DNA of 64,000 nt. It comes from Streptacidiphilus sp. P02-A3a. GTDB taxonomy: Bacteria; Actinomycetota; Actinomycetes; Streptomycetales; Streptomycetaceae. Positions 24,415-33,295 of the stretch are shown here, piece by piece. The notes beneath the pieces were generated by a model, which was not told where the DNA came from, made no database searches, and saw nothing but the letters and a program-made list of their open reading frames with translations. A program made the translations under genes and the position numbers. The stretch is taken from assembly GCF_014084105.1 (NCBI RefSeq), contig NZ_CP048289.1, positions 310,001 to 374,000 of the forward strand, read 5' to 3'. Positions within the stretch are counted from its first letter, which is position 1, and every line of letters starts with the position of its first letter.

Positions 24415-26154
24415 TCAGCGCCTGCGGGTGGTGGGTGGTGCGGGCGCGATGGCTGGTCGCGGAGCCGGTGCCGGGGGCATCGTGGGCTTGCGTTTGGCCG
24501 GCTTCGCTGCGGCGGGGGCGGGGAGGGCGGTGGTGCGGCGGATGCGCCACAGCAGGACGGTGGCGGGGTTGTCGGCGCTGTCCATCTCGCGTGCGCCGAG
24601 GGTCTGCTGGAGCAGCGCGGCAGGGCTGTGTCCCAGGTGCTGTGCCTGGGCGAGGGTGGCAGCGAGCGCCGACCAGTCCTTGCCGCCCAGGACCCGTGCA
24701 GCCAGTTCCGGCGGCAGGGCTTGGTGCACGGCTGCGGTGGCATGGTCGCGGGCGGTCGGGGGCAGGCGTTCGCCCTGCGCCTTCAGGGCGATCAGGGGTC
24801 GGGCAGCGGCCTGGGCGTAGGCGGCGCGGAGCTGGCCGGCGGTGGCCTGGGCGATGAGGGCCTGCTGGGTGTGCCCGGCGGCCCGGTGGCTCCGGTACAG
24901 GGTCACGGCGATCAGGACCAACACGTCTAGGAACGCGGCGATCGCGTCCCCTTCCAGTGCCCCGTGGCTGGGGCCGCCGGCCAGCACGGCACGCGCGGTC
25001 GAACGCAGGGCCCGCATCTCCTTTTCTGCGGCGCGCTCGTGGAGGTAGGCGGCCTGTCCGTAGGCTTTCGCGGCAGCCACGATCTGGGCTCGCTGGGATC
25101 CGCGGTGGGTCTGCGCGAAGGCGTCGAGGACTTCGCCGAACCCCGCCGCCCACACCTGCCACACCTCCCCGTCGGCCTCTTCTGCGCCGGGGCGGGGCGC
25201 GGTGAAGGAGTCCAGGGCCTGGTCGGCCAGGCGCCCGGCCTGCTGGAGGGCGGGACGAGCGCTCCGGGCCTGCGCGATGGCGGGATCGGGCTCGTCGGCG
25301 GTGATCGACAGGCGTGCACGGATCTTGGGCAGGCTCAGGTCCGGGCCCAGGCTGCTGCCGGAGTACCAGAGCGGCTGCCCGTCGGTCTTGCGGTCGCCGG
25401 GCAGGTGGAAGGAGTAGCCCTTCGCGTCGCCCGACGGCAGCCGGTGGACCTTGACCTGGACCCCGTGCCCGGCCAGACGCCCAAGGAACTCGTCCTCCGA
25501 GACCGCCCCGGCCAGCGATTCGCGCACCGCGGTACGCAACACTGCGCGGCTGGGCTCGGGCAGACCCTGGAGCTTGGCTTTGTGGATCTCGGCCCGGGTG
25601 GGCCGCTTGACGGTGGTCCGCGCGGTGCGCCGGCCGCCCGTCTCACGGGGGACCTGCCGTAGGCCGTAGTCCTGCTCGATGAGGGTGAGTTCGTCCATGA
25701 CGCGTTGCCAGTCGTTGTGCAGCCGCGCGCCGGTCAGGTCGGCGCGCACGGTGGTGGCGACGATGTGGATGTGGTCCTCGGCGTGGCGTACCACCACCCA
25801 CCGGCAGCCGTCCGGATCACCGGTGGGGGCGATGCGGGCGGCGTGCATCACGCGGTGGGCGATCTGTTCCCACTCACTGTCGGACAGGTGGCGGTCCTCG
25901 GGTGCTGCGCGCAGCGAGCAGTGCCACACGTGGTCCTTTGGCGCGCCCGCGCCGGCCTGGGCAACGCGTAGGTCCAGGATCTTCGCCAGCCGGGTCAGGG
26001 CGCGCTGGGGGTCTTCGGCAAGGCCGGGGTCGGGCAGCAGGGGCTCGTAGGCGGCGACGGTGTGCTGGTTGGTGTGTTCGTCCTCGTCTCCGGGTCCGTA
26101 GACGTAGGCGAGGATGCCGCGGGTGCGGTCTCCCCGGGTGACGGAGGCGATCAT
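24415..26154 (-). CDS. Relaxase (MobA-like)
   Basis: A 579-aa DNA relaxase that nicks oriT and leads the strand during mobilization. The N-terminal 200 residues carry the catalytic features: MIASVTRGDRTRGILAYVYGPG with the candidate Tyr, HVWHCSLRAAPEDRHLSD, and the metal-binding histidines in VRHAEDHIHIVATTVRAD (HxDxxH-x-H type). The C-terminal part is helical and hydrophilic. Its start overlaps the end of mobC by 4 nt (ATGA). This MobA/MobC pair is common in actinobacterial integrative elements. Confidence 0.9.
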   Translation of the reverse strand: MIASVTRGDRTRGILAYVYGPGDEDEHTNQHTVAAYEPLLPDPGLAEDPQRALTRLAKILDLRVAQAGAGAPKDHVWHCSLRAAPEDRHLSDSEWEQIAHRVMHAARIAPTGDPDGCRWVVVRHAEDHIHIVATTVRADLTGARLHNDWQRVMDELTLIEQDYGLRQVPRETGGRRTARTTVKRPTRAEIHKAKLQGLPEPSRAVLRTAVRESLAGAVSEDEFLGRLAGHGVQVKVHRLPSGDAKGYSFHLPGDRKTDGQPLWYSGSSLGPDLSLPKIRARLSITADEPDPAIAQARSARPALQQAGRLADQALDSFTAPRPGAEEADGEVWQVWAAGFGEVLDAFAQTHRGSQRAQIVAAAKAYGQAAYLHERAAEKEMRALRSTARAVLAGGPSHGALEGDAIAAFLDVLVLIAVTLYRSHRAAGHTQQALIAQATAGQLRAAYAQAAARPLIALKAQGERLPPTARDHATAAVHQALPPELAARVLGGKDWSALAATLAQAQHLGHSPAALLQQTLGAREMDSADNPATVLLWRIRRTTALPAPAAAKPAKRKPTMPPAPAPRPAIAPAPPTTRRR

Positions 26155-26903
26155 GCGCTGCCCCGGCGGCGGGCGATGCGGAACGCTGCCTCGTCCAGGC
26201 GCTCCACTTCGGTCCGCACTTGGTCCAGCAGCGCGGCGGCGGCAGTGAGGAAGTCCCTGGCGGGGCTGGCGAGGAAGGTTCCGTCGGTGTTGAGGCGGCG
26301 TGCGATCTGGTTGAGGTTGTTACCCCAGGCGGCGAGGTCGCTGCGGGTGGCGGCCAGCTCGTCGATCGCCGAGTCCAGCTGTTCGATCCGGGCGTCGGCG
26401 GCCATCGCGGTGCTCGGGTCGGCCAGGGCGCGGCGGGCGATCAGGTGGGCCAGGCTCAGGTCGGTGACCTTGGCTTGAGCTTCCAGGTGCTGTCGCTCGG
26501 TGGCGCTGAAGCGCACGCTGATGGGCTTCTTGGGATCGGCGGCGTCGCGCTTGCGGCGCTTGGGCTTGCGGCGCGCTGCAGCGGTGGCGGACGCGCGCGC
26601 GATGAGCGGCTTGGACGACGCAGCAGCAGCAGCGGCGGCGGCGGGCGGCGTGTCGGTGGGGTGCGGCTCCTCCTGCTGGTCGCGGCTGCCCTCGGCTGCG
26701 CCCCCCTGCTCCGGCGCCCTCGCCGGAGCTCCCCCGCCCCCCTGGGCGGGGGCCTGCGCCTGCGACCCTCCATAGGAGGGTCGCAGGCTATTGCTGGCTC
26801 CGCTGGTCGCGCAGGTGACCTCAACGTCACTGCTGGCCAGTGTAGTTGCGGCGGGGTCGGTGCGGTCGGCGGCGGGCTGTTGGTGGTCGTTCCGGTCGAT
26901 CAC
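26151..26903 (-). CDS. MobC-like relaxosome accessory protein
   Basis: A 250-aa protein. The C-terminal 130 residues match MobC accessory proteins: KKPISVRFSATERQHLEAQA (ribbon-helix-helix-like DNA binding), then LAAWGNNLNQIARRLNTDGT (the NNLNQIARRLN signature). GTG 26903 has an AGGAGG site. The N-terminal 110 residues are low complexity, and their DNA contains three perfect stem-loops (26708-26788), which may be the oriT. It is coupled to the relaxase gene. Confidence 0.88.
   Translation of the reverse strand: MIDRNDHQQPAADRTDPAATTLASSDVEVTCATSGASNSLRPSYGGSQAQAPAQGGGGAPARAPEQGGAAEGSRDQQEEPHPTDTPPAAAAAAAASSKPLIARASATAAARRKPKRRKRDAADPKKPISVRFSATERQHLEAQAKVTDLSLAHLIARRALADPSTAMAADARIEQLDSAIDELAATRSDLAAWGNNLNQIARRLNTDGTFLASPARDFLTAAAALLDQVRTEVERLDEAAFRIARRRGSA
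26708..26788. other. Three tandem perfect stem-loops inside mobC (possible oriT)
   Basis: Three consecutive perfect hairpins: 26708-26729 (9-bp stem, loop CCCT), 26731-26752 (9-bp stem, loop CCCT), and 26758-26788 (14-bp stem, loop ATA). They lie in the low-complexity 5' part of the mobC frame, next to relaxase genes. Relaxases recognise inverted repeats near nic, so this is the best oriT candidate in the element. Confidence 0.55.
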
Positions 26904-27100
26904 GGTGAGCCTCCTGGATCGGTGTTCGGGTGTGGGCGGGTCGGGTGGTGCTCGGTGCTGGTCTTCGTGGCCCAGTGCGGGCGGCTGGTGCGCAGTTCGG
27001 CACTGGGGTGGCGGGGCCGTGCCTAGGGGTGAGCTGGACCTGGCGGGGCTGGTCGCGGACCGGAACAGGTTCCGGTCCGGGCGGCGGCCAGGCGTGGGCA

Positions 27101-28099
27101 TCAATCCTCGGCAGGGTGCTGGCGGCCCTCGGCGGCCTGGCGCGCCAGGGCCATGGCTTCACTCAGTCGCCCGTGGCCCGCTCCCAGGCCGGTGGCGGTG
27201 ATGGCCTTCCGGGCGCTCTCGCGGGTGATCTGGTCAGGATCCGGGTGCGCCGCGCTGATGGCCTCGGCGAGTTCGTTCAGGGTCGCCTTGGGCGGGCGTC
27301 CACCCTGACTCGGCTGTGGGCGCGGTCCAGAACCCTCCTGCAGGACCTGACCTGCGCCGCTGCTGGCAACGGCGGGCTGTGGCGGTTCCTGCGGGCCAGC
27401 AGCGCCGTCGGTGTCCTGTTGAGTCTTCGGGGTTACGGCGGCGGCCTGCGGCGCGGCCTGGTGGCCGCCAGCGAGGGCCTGGCCAGCAGGCTGCTCGCGC
27501 GGTTCTGGCATCGGGCGGTCCAGAACCCCGGCGGGGGTTCCGGTGGCCGGGTCGGATCCGTCCACAACCTGCGGGCGGACTTCGGGCCTCGCGTCCGGAA
27601 CCGTACTGGCCGAGTTCGCGGGTGCGCCTCCGTAGCGGGAGATCAGGACGTGCAGGTGGGTCGCACCGCCCAGGGCGAGTGGCGGTATCGCGGACAGGAC
27701 CACGACGGCGGGGTTGCCGAGGTGGAGGGTGGTGGTGCCGGGCTGGTTCAGGTCCAGGGCGTGCAGGGCGTTGGCCCAGATGCTGGCGCTGGTGGCCGCG
27801 CCGAACAGCATCCAGGCATAGAGGCGGGCGGGCAGGGGTGCGGTGCGCAGGACCAGGACGGCGCGCACGCCGTAGGCGATGAAGCCGTCCACCAGCGGCG
27901 GGTACACGTAGGACAGGGGCTGCAGGATGTGGGCGGCGGTAGCCATCTGCTGCAGCGCGGAGTACGACAGGGCGAAACCGAGCACCCCGAGCAGGCCCAC
28001 CGCGACCCGGTCCCAGCCGTTGGCTCGGTGGGCCGACCCGCTGTACTGCGGAAGGTGGGCGTCGGTATGCGTGGCGGTAGCGGCGGGCGTGGTGGTCAT
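27101..28099 (-). CDS. DUF2637 membrane protein
   Basis: A 332-aa protein. The first about 160 residues carry four hydrophobic segments (VAVGLLGVLGFALSYSAL; YPPLVDGFIAYGVRAVLVL; LYAWMLFGAATSASIWANAL; AVVVLSAIPPLALGGATHL) typical of DUF2637. These occur in actinomycete integrative elements and plasmids, sometimes in Spd/SpdB-like spread genes. The rest is a Pro/Gln-rich cytoplasmic region ending in an HTH-like segment (KATLNELAEAISAAHPDP, ESARKAITATGLGAGHGRLSEAM). It is one of the minus-strand backbone genes, 227 bp from the DnaB-like gene. Confidence 0.85.
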   Translation of the reverse strand: MTTTPAATATHTDAHLPQYSGSAHRANGWDRVAVGLLGVLGFALSYSALQQMATAAHILQPLSYVYPPLVDGFIAYGVRAVLVLRTAPLPARLYAWMLFGAATSASIWANALHALDLNQPGTTTLHLGNPAVVVLSAIPPLALGGATHLHVLISRYGGAPANSASTVPDARPEVRPQVVDGSDPATGTPAGVLDRPMPEPREQPAGQALAGGHQAAPQAAAVTPKTQQDTDGAAGPQEPPQPAVASSGAGQVLQEGSGPRPQPSQGGRPPKATLNELAEAISAAHPDPDQITRESARKAITATGLGAGHGRLSEAMALARQAAEGRQHPAED

Positions 28100-28227
28100 A
28101 TCTGCTCCAGCGGAGAGGAATTGGGGAGGCCGAGGCAGTCAGGGCTGCCGGCCGGCGCGGGTGGGCTATGCAGCGGCTCCCCGGCGCGGTCAGGGGAGCA
28201 AGAAGCTGGATCACGGGGCCCTGGTGG

Positions 28228-28417
28228 ACGTTCACGGGCGGGCATACACGCAATCCCCCCTCTTAAGGGGGGGCTTGCGCGTGAACGCTGGCCGCGTGTA
28301 CGCCGTGTACGGTCGCGTGAACGCTCTACCTGCGGGTTTGCTTCGGACCGTGATCGGTGTGTGCGTTCTGGGCACGGTTCGGGGCATCGGGGCCGCGTGT
28401 ACGGTCCCGTGAACGCT
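28228..28417. repeat. Iteron-like repeats (CGTGAACGCT)
   Basis: The core CGTGAACGCT occurs at 28280-28289, 28316-28325 and 28408-28417, and a near-complement (GTTCACGGG) lies near 28229-28238. The last two are embedded in 22-bp copies at 28304-28325 and 28396-28417 that differ at one base. They straddle the 3' end of the DnaB-like gene. Direct repeats next to a replication ATPase resemble an origin of replication or a regulator-binding array. The role is inferred. Confidence 0.55.
28250..28278 (-). terminator. Poly-C/poly-G hairpin after the DnaB-like gene
   Basis: CCCCCC at 28255-28260 pairs with GGGGGG at 28267-28272 around a 6-nt loop, extended by GCAA/TTGC pairs. It lies 50 nt after the stop of the DnaB-like gene and before the DUF2637 gene. 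Confidence 0.55.
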
Positions 28418-30104
28418 CCGCGCCCGCTGCTGTGGCCGCTCTGGGGCTGCGGTGCATGGCCGCGACGGCACGCTGGTCCTGCTCGACGGGCTCTGGGCGG
28501 GGGCCGGGCACGACGGCGAGGGGAATGACGGGCTGCACGGCCGCCACCACGGGCTCGGCGGTGGGCTGGTGGGTGTTGGGGGTGATGTGGCGCTGGGAGG
28601 GGGCGTAGCGGGTCTGCTGTCCGCCTCCCCGTCCCCCGGCGGCTCCCCCTTCCTCGACGGCGAGGCCGCTGTCCACCAGGTTCTTCAGGTTCCGTCGGGC
28701 CTTCTCGACCGCGCCTCGGGACGGGTTGGTCTCGCCGGTCATGATGCTGGCGAGGTCCTTGACGGTCAGGCTGGTGGGGGCGTTGCGCAGGATGGTGATG
28801 GGTTCGAGGGTGTTCTCGACGTGGCTGGTGCCGCGCACGTGGTCGTGGATCACGGCGAGGGGGCCGACTTCGCCGGTGACGGTCTTGAGGTGGTGGATGG
28901 TGACGGCGGGGTCGCCGGCCTCGCCGTTGACGAACAGGACGCTGCCCACCCCGGAGGTGAGCCAGGTCGAGCCGTAGACCCGGTCGAGGTTGGGGCGCTG
29001 GCCGCGTGTGGCTTCCTGGCCGGACTTGCGCTGGTGGTGCAGGTCCATGATCTGGACGCCCTCGCGCAGGGCGCGGCTGCGGGCGTTGTTGTAGGCCACC
29101 GCGAGGGCGTCGTCGACCATCGTGCTGATGGCGTCCTTGAGGCTGTCGATGACGATTGTGTCGGCGCGGTGGGCGGCGGCGAGTTCGGCCAGCAGGTCCG
29201 GTTCGCGGTCCAGGGTGGCCGGCAGCGGCCCCTCCCAGACGACCAGCCGTTCGCGCATCAGGGCTTCGTCGGCGGGGGTGATGGTGCGGGCCATGGCGCG
29301 GGCGATCTGCATCGGCCGGTCCAGCGCCAGGTACAGGACGCGTTCGACGGGGGCGACGGGCATGCCGAGGGCGGTCTGGTTGATGCCGATGCGGGCCAGC
29401 ACTACCTGGTGGGCGATGGAGGTCTTCCCGACGCCCGGAGGGCCGACGATCATCAGGCTCTCGCCCGGTGCCCAGGCGGTCTGCTCGCGGGTGCCCCAGA
29501 GCGGTTCCTTGTCGGCGCCGGTCTTGGTGACGAAGTCCCAGCCGTTGACGATGTGCCGCGACAGGCGGCTAGAGCCGTGGGAGAGGGCGCGCTCACCCTC
29601 GGCGCGAAGCTCTGCTGTGATCGCGGTGCGGATCTCGTCTGGATCAGCACCAGCCGCCATGGAGCGCTGAACCGTCCGGATGCCGGAGCTGTGCAGGGTG
29701 CGCAACTCGGCGGCTCGTCGCACGATCCCGGCGTAGTACTCGGCGTTGGCAGTCGCGGGCGGCGCTGCAGCTACCAGGGCGTGCAGGTAGTCCTTGCCTC
29801 CGACCCGCGACAGGTTGTCCTGGCGGCCGAGGTAGTCGCCGAGTGCGATGGGGTCGGTGGGTGCGCGGGCTGCCTGGAGAGCCACGATGGCCCGCCAGAT
29901 GGTTTCGTTCGCCGGCCGGTAGAAGTCCTGGGGCTCCAGGATGCTGCGGACTGCCTCCACCGCGCCGTCGTTGATCATGCACGCGCCCAGGACGGCCTGC
30001 TCCGCGCCTGGGTCGTGGGGCGGCTGGCCGACGGCAAGCCCGTCGACCTCGGTCCGACCAGCGCGGTTCGACGCCTCGGGGTCGGGGACCGTAGGCTTGT
30101 GCAC
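28326..30104 (-). CDS. DnaB-like replicative helicase / RecA-fold ATPase
   Basis: A 592-aa protein. The DnaB N-terminal domain is clear (PPHDPGAEQAVLGACMINDGAVEAVRSILEPQDFYRPANETIW), then a RecA-type ATPase with Walker A VGPPGVGKTS (K227), Walker B TIVIDSLKDAIS and HQRKSG. A winged helix follows (LTVKDLASIMTGETNPSRGAVEKARRNLKNLVDSGLAVEEGG). The last 130 residues are Pro/Arg-rich and disordered. In integrative elements such proteins can start replication of the excised circle. It is divergent from the XRE regulator at 30376. It is not a chromosomal DnaB: the linker and C-terminus differ. Confidence 0.8.
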   Translation of the reverse strand: MHKPTVPDPEASNRAGRTEVDGLAVGQPPHDPGAEQAVLGACMINDGAVEAVRSILEPQDFYRPANETIWRAIVALQAARAPTDPIALGDYLGRQDNLSRVGGKDYLHALVAAAPPATANAEYYAGIVRRAAELRTLHSSGIRTVQRSMAAGADPDEIRTAITAELRAEGERALSHGSSRLSRHIVNGWDFVTKTGADKEPLWGTREQTAWAPGESLMIVGPPGVGKTSIAHQVVLARIGINQTALGMPVAPVERVLYLALDRPMQIARAMARTITPADEALMRERLVVWEGPLPATLDREPDLLAELAAAHRADTIVIDSLKDAISTMVDDALAVAYNNARSRALREGVQIMDLHHQRKSGQEATRGQRPNLDRVYGSTWLTSGVGSVLFVNGEAGDPAVTIHHLKTVTGEVGPLAVIHDHVRGTSHVENTLEPITILRNAPTSLTVKDLASIMTGETNPSRGAVEKARRNLKNLVDSGLAVEEGGAAGGRGGGQQTRYAPSQRHITPNTHQPTAEPVVAAVQPVIPLAVVPGPRPEPVEQDQRAVAAMHRSPRAATAAGAERSRDRTRGPDAPNRAQNAHTDHGPKQTRR

Positions 30105-30260
30105 AGCGATGTCCTAACTCGCAGCTTCTGGGTGGCTACCCGGCTTCTGCGACGTCGACTGTTCCAGGGATGGGCGGTTCTCAGGTTTCGCTTCAGCCCT
30201 CGGTGTTCGTGCACCGGGGGCTTCGCTCATTGGGGCACCAGGTGGCTAGCCCTGCACCCG

Positions 30261-30284
30261 CCGTTCCGAATCGACTCGGAACGG
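30261..30284. promoter_or_regulatory. 9-bp inverted repeat between DnaB-like gene and XRE regulator
   Basis: CCGTTCCGA and TCGGAACGG flank a 6-nt spacer (ATCGAC). It lies in the 271-bp divergent gap, 92 nt before the XRE start. It is a plausible operator for that regulator on both promoters. Confidence 0.6.
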
Positions 30285-30375
30285 TGTTTGTGTTTCCTGG
30301 TGCATCAGGGTAGCTTCATGATCAGGCCGATGCAAACAGGGTCGCCGATGGCGATCTGATCCGTGGAGGATTGCC

Positions 30376-30993
30376 GTGGAGGAAGACAACCGCCTGGGGC
30401 GGGCGCTACTGGGCAGCGAGGAATACGCGGCCCAGCGCATCGCAGCTGAGCGGGAGAAACGGGAGTGGAGCACCGCGACCCTGGCCAAGCAGGTGACGGA
30501 AGCCGGATGTCCGATGAACCAGTCGGCGGTCTGGCGTATCGAGAACGGCGATCCGCCGCGCAGGATCAACCTGGACGAGGCCGTCGCCTTCGCACAGGTC
30601 TTCGGTATCTCCCTGGACGACCTCATCTCTCCGCCGCAGATCGTGATCACACCTGAGCTCAGGAGCCACTTCCGCAACCTGTTGGACGCCATGCGAGCCA
30701 GCAAGGAGACCAGCGACGCCGTGTACCGGGTCGCCGAGGACCTCGACGGCTACGCGAGAGCCCACCCCAAGGAACTGGCGGCGATCCGCGACATCAGCAT
30801 CCTTCTGAGCGACGATCCCAACACGACCTTCGGACTCAGCACCCTTGGACGCCCCTTCCTGGAAGCGCTCGGAATCTACGACTACTACCTGGAACAGAGG
30901 GAGCGGGAGTCCCGCAAGGTCTCGGAGCACGTCGAGAAGAGCCTTGAGCTGGACGAACTCCGGGAACGTCTCAACGAGGAATTCCCGCACTGA
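30376..30993 (+). CDS. XRE-family regulator of the integrative element
   Basis: A 205-aa regulator. GTG 30376 has a GGAGG site. The HTH covers residues 16-75 (AAERIAAEREKREWSTATLAKQV-like, MNQSAVWRIENGDPPRRINLDEAVAFAQVFGISLDDLI). The C-terminus is helical and charged (YYLEQRERESRKVSEHVEKSLELDELRERLNEE), likely for dimerization. In element modules such a gene sits before xis-int and controls excision or replication. Confidence 0.88.
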   Translation: MEEDNRLGRALLGSEEYAAQRIAAEREKREWSTATLAKQVTEAGCPMNQSAVWRIENGDPPRRINLDEAVAFAQVFGISLDDLISPPQIVITPELRSHFRNLLDAMRASKETSDAVYRVAEDLDGYARAHPKELAAIRDISILLSDDPNTTFGLSTLGRPFLEALGIYDYYLEQRERESRKVSEHVEKSLELDELRERLNEEFPH

Positions 30994-31153
30994 CCCGGTC
31001 TCCCGCCAGCCACGGGAGCTGAGAGCTAGCAACGCCGGACGACGGGCGCACGAACGCCCAGGCTCCGCATGCGCCACAGCAACTTCACCGCACCGCCCAT
31101 CCCTGGACCACCGACCACGGCCGCGCACAGCCAGCGCGCCGGGAGGACCTGCC

Positions 31154-31462
31154 ATGCTCCAAATCTGCCTGACCGCCGCCGACATAGCCGAGGCCCTCGG
31201 CGTCACCGAGAGCCAGCTGCGCCGGGCGCTCAGCGCTGCCAACGCGGAGAGGGTCGACTCCACCTTGGTCGCCCTCACCGTCGCCGAGGCCGGCCGACGA
31301 CTCGGAATCGGCCGCACGAGCATGTACGGGCTGATCGCGGCCGGGGAGATCCCCACCATCCTGGTCGGCTCCGTACGCCGAGTGCCAGCAGCGGCACTTG
31401 ACCAGTACGTCTCGGCGCGCCTTGGTACCAGTGACGCGCCCGTCCTGCGTGTCGCAGCCTGA
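31154..31462 (+). CDS. Excisionase (HTH, Xis type)
   Basis: A 102-aa protein. The MerR-like/excisionase HTH is ALTVAEAGRRLGIGRTSMYGLIAAGEIPTILVGSVRRVPAAALDQYV. It lies 14 nt before the integrase start on the same strand, so the two are co-expressed. The N-terminal 40 residues hold another short helical HTH-like piece (TAADIAEALGVTESQLRRAL), giving a two-HTH protein. Xis proteins bend att DNA and direct the integrase to excision. Confidence 0.88.
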   Translation: MLQICLTAADIAEALGVTESQLRRALSAANAERVDSTLVALTVAEAGRRLGIGRTSMYGLIAAGEIPTILVGSVRRVPAAALDQYVSARLGTSDAPVLRVAA

Positions 31463-31476
31463 GCGGGGGCGGCAGC

Positions 31477-33234
31477 ATGACCTCGAAGAAGTCCCGCCAG
31501 CCCAACGGCGCCTCCTCCGTCTATCAGGACAAGAACGGGCGCTGGCACGGTCGCGTCACCGTCGGCGTCAAGGACGACGGCAAGCCCGACCGCCGCCACG
31601 TCACCGCGAAGACCCGGCCGGAGGTGATCAAGAAGGTCCGTGAGCTGGAGAAGCTGCGCGACGCCGGAACCATCCGTAAGGCCGGCAGCCAAGCCTGGAC
31701 CGTCGGGGCCTGGCTCACCCACTGGATCACCCAGATCGCTCCGCTCACCGCCACCGAGAACACCCTCGACGGCTACGAGGTCGCGGTGCGCGTCCACCTC
31801 GTCCCCGGTCTCGGTGCACACAAGCTCGTCAAGCTGGAAGCCGAGCACCTGGAGCGCTTCTACGCGAAGATGCAGCGCAACGGCAGCAAGCCCGCCACTG
31901 CCCACCAGGCGCACCGCACACTGCGCGTCGCTCTGGCTGAGGCCGTGCGCCGAGGCCACCTCGTGGTCAACCAGGCCGTCATCGCCAAAGCCCCTCGCCT
32001 CGACGAGGAGGAGGTGGAGCCCTACACAGTCGAAGAGGTCCAGCGGCTGCTCGCGGCGGCGGCCAAGCGACGCAACGCCACACGCTGGGTGTTCGCGCTG
32101 GCCTTGGGTCTTCGACAGGGCGAGGTCCTCGGGTTGCAGTGGAGTGACGTCGATCTGGCCTCCGGCGTGGTGCGCGTCAAGCGAGGCCGACTGCGTCCTC
32201 GCTACGCCCACGGATGCGGTGACACCTGCGGGCGCAAGCCGGGGTACTGCCCCCGGCGCGAGCAGATCCGACGCGAGACCAAGGACACCAAATCCCGCGC
32301 GGGCAAGCGCACCATCGGTCTTCCCGACCAGCTGGTCCATCTCCTGGTCGCGCACAGGGTGGAGCAGGATCGCGAGCGCGGCTTGGCCGGCGACGAGTGG
32401 ACGGACAAGGACTACGTCTTCGCCTCGCCGACCGGCGAACCCCTCATTCCCAACACTGACTACCACCACTGGAAGGAACTGCTGGCGGAGGCCGAGGTCC
32501 GGGACGGTCGCCTCCATGACGCCCGCCACACGGCATCCACGGTGCTTCTACTGCTCGGAGTGCCCGAACGGATCGTGATGGCCATCATGGGCTGGTCCTC
32601 CTCGTCGATGGCCAAGCGCTACCAGCACGTCACCGACCCCCTGCTCGCGGAGACGGCGCAGAAGGTCGACGGGCTCCTGTGGGGTGCGGCCGAAGCCCAG
32701 CCCGCGAGTGCTCAGATCCTCCCTCCCCGTCTCGACGTTGAGGCGGCCGTACCCCTCGTCTTCGTCGCAAGGGTCGGCCAGCACCAGATCCCCTTCGTGT
32801 CCCGTGAACTCGCCCTCGCCGTGGTGGACCAGTGGGGTGCCGACCACGCCGAGGCGACGGCGGCCGTCGAGGAGTGGGAGGTGGAGAAGTGGGAGCTGGA
32901 GAGTCCTCTCGGAAAGGCGGAGGTCTGCGAGTCCGTCCCGACTCGACGGCTTGTCCACCGCGCCAGTGCCGTCTTCCTCCCCGGTGGCTCCGAGTCCGCA
33001 GCAGAACTGCCCGAACAATGGGCCGAGTTCGCGTGGGAGTTCGAGGTGGATGCTTACACCGCTCGGCCGGCCGCCTGGCGCACGCTACGGCGGAGCGGGT
33101 CGGGCCAGGAGGTCGAGGCCCACGTCCGCGGCATCGATGCCGATGCCGTCGCCGAGGCATTCGCCCAGGCGCGAGTCCAGGCCGTCGACCGTGCGAGGAA
33201 CCCGGGAAAGTACGGCGACACGGACGAGTGGTGA
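31477..33234 (+). CDS. int: Tyrosine site-specific integrase
   Basis: A 585-aa tyrosine recombinase. An AP2-like arm-binding region is followed by a SAM-like core-binding domain and a catalytic domain with R213 (GLRQGEVLGL), H347 and R350 (LHDARHTAS), W373 where many have His (MGWSSS) and Y382 (KRYQHV). A Cys-rich insert (CGDTCGRKPGYC) lies near 250. About 200 residues follow the catalytic Tyr, which is unusual: a normal end is 20-30 residues after it. This C-terminal block is acidic/Trp-rich (EEWEVEKWELESP). The gene ends 108 bp from the right att repeat. Confidence 0.95.
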   Translation: MTSKKSRQPNGASSVYQDKNGRWHGRVTVGVKDDGKPDRRHVTAKTRPEVIKKVRELEKLRDAGTIRKAGSQAWTVGAWLTHWITQIAPLTATENTLDGYEVAVRVHLVPGLGAHKLVKLEAEHLERFYAKMQRNGSKPATAHQAHRTLRVALAEAVRRGHLVVNQAVIAKAPRLDEEEVEPYTVEEVQRLLAAAAKRRNATRWVFALALGLRQGEVLGLQWSDVDLASGVVRVKRGRLRPRYAHGCGDTCGRKPGYCPRREQIRRETKDTKSRAGKRTIGLPDQLVHLLVAHRVEQDRERGLAGDEWTDKDYVFASPTGEPLIPNTDYHHWKELLAEAEVRDGRLHDARHTASTVLLLLGVPERIVMAIMGWSSSSMAKRYQHVTDPLLAETAQKVDGLLWGAAEAQPASAQILPPRLDVEAAVPLVFVARVGQHQIPFVSRELALAVVDQWGADHAEATAAVEEWEVEKWELESPLGKAEVCESVPTRRLVHRASAVFLPGGSESAAELPEQWAEFAWEFEVDAYTARPAAWRTLRRSGSGQEVEAHVRGIDADAVAEAFAQARVQAVDRARNPGKYGDTDEW

Positions 33235-33275
33235 CGTTGTTCGCCCAGGTCCGCGTACGTCCGGCCGGGCTCAAC

Positions 33276-33295
33276 TGAGACCAAAACTGAGACCA
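33276..33295 (+). repeat. Arm-type integrase repeat, right copy
   Basis: Identical to 2615-2634. Here it forms part of a perfect tandem of CTGAGACCAAAA (33275-33286 and 33287-33298), between int and the att site. Confidence 0.65.

Noticed and set aside
23736-24857. Plus-strand 373-aa frame
   Set aside because: Antisense to the zinc-motif protein and the relaxase end; acidic then Arg-rich shadow text.
24130-24930. Plus-strand frames opposite the relaxase
   Set aside because: Composition is that of GC-rich antisense frames, and the relaxase on the minus strand explains the region.
28452-30359. A long plus-strand frame opposite the DnaB-like gene
   Set aside because: It is an antisense shadow: Gly/Val/Asp-rich with no motif, while the minus strand has clear Walker and DnaB-N motifs.
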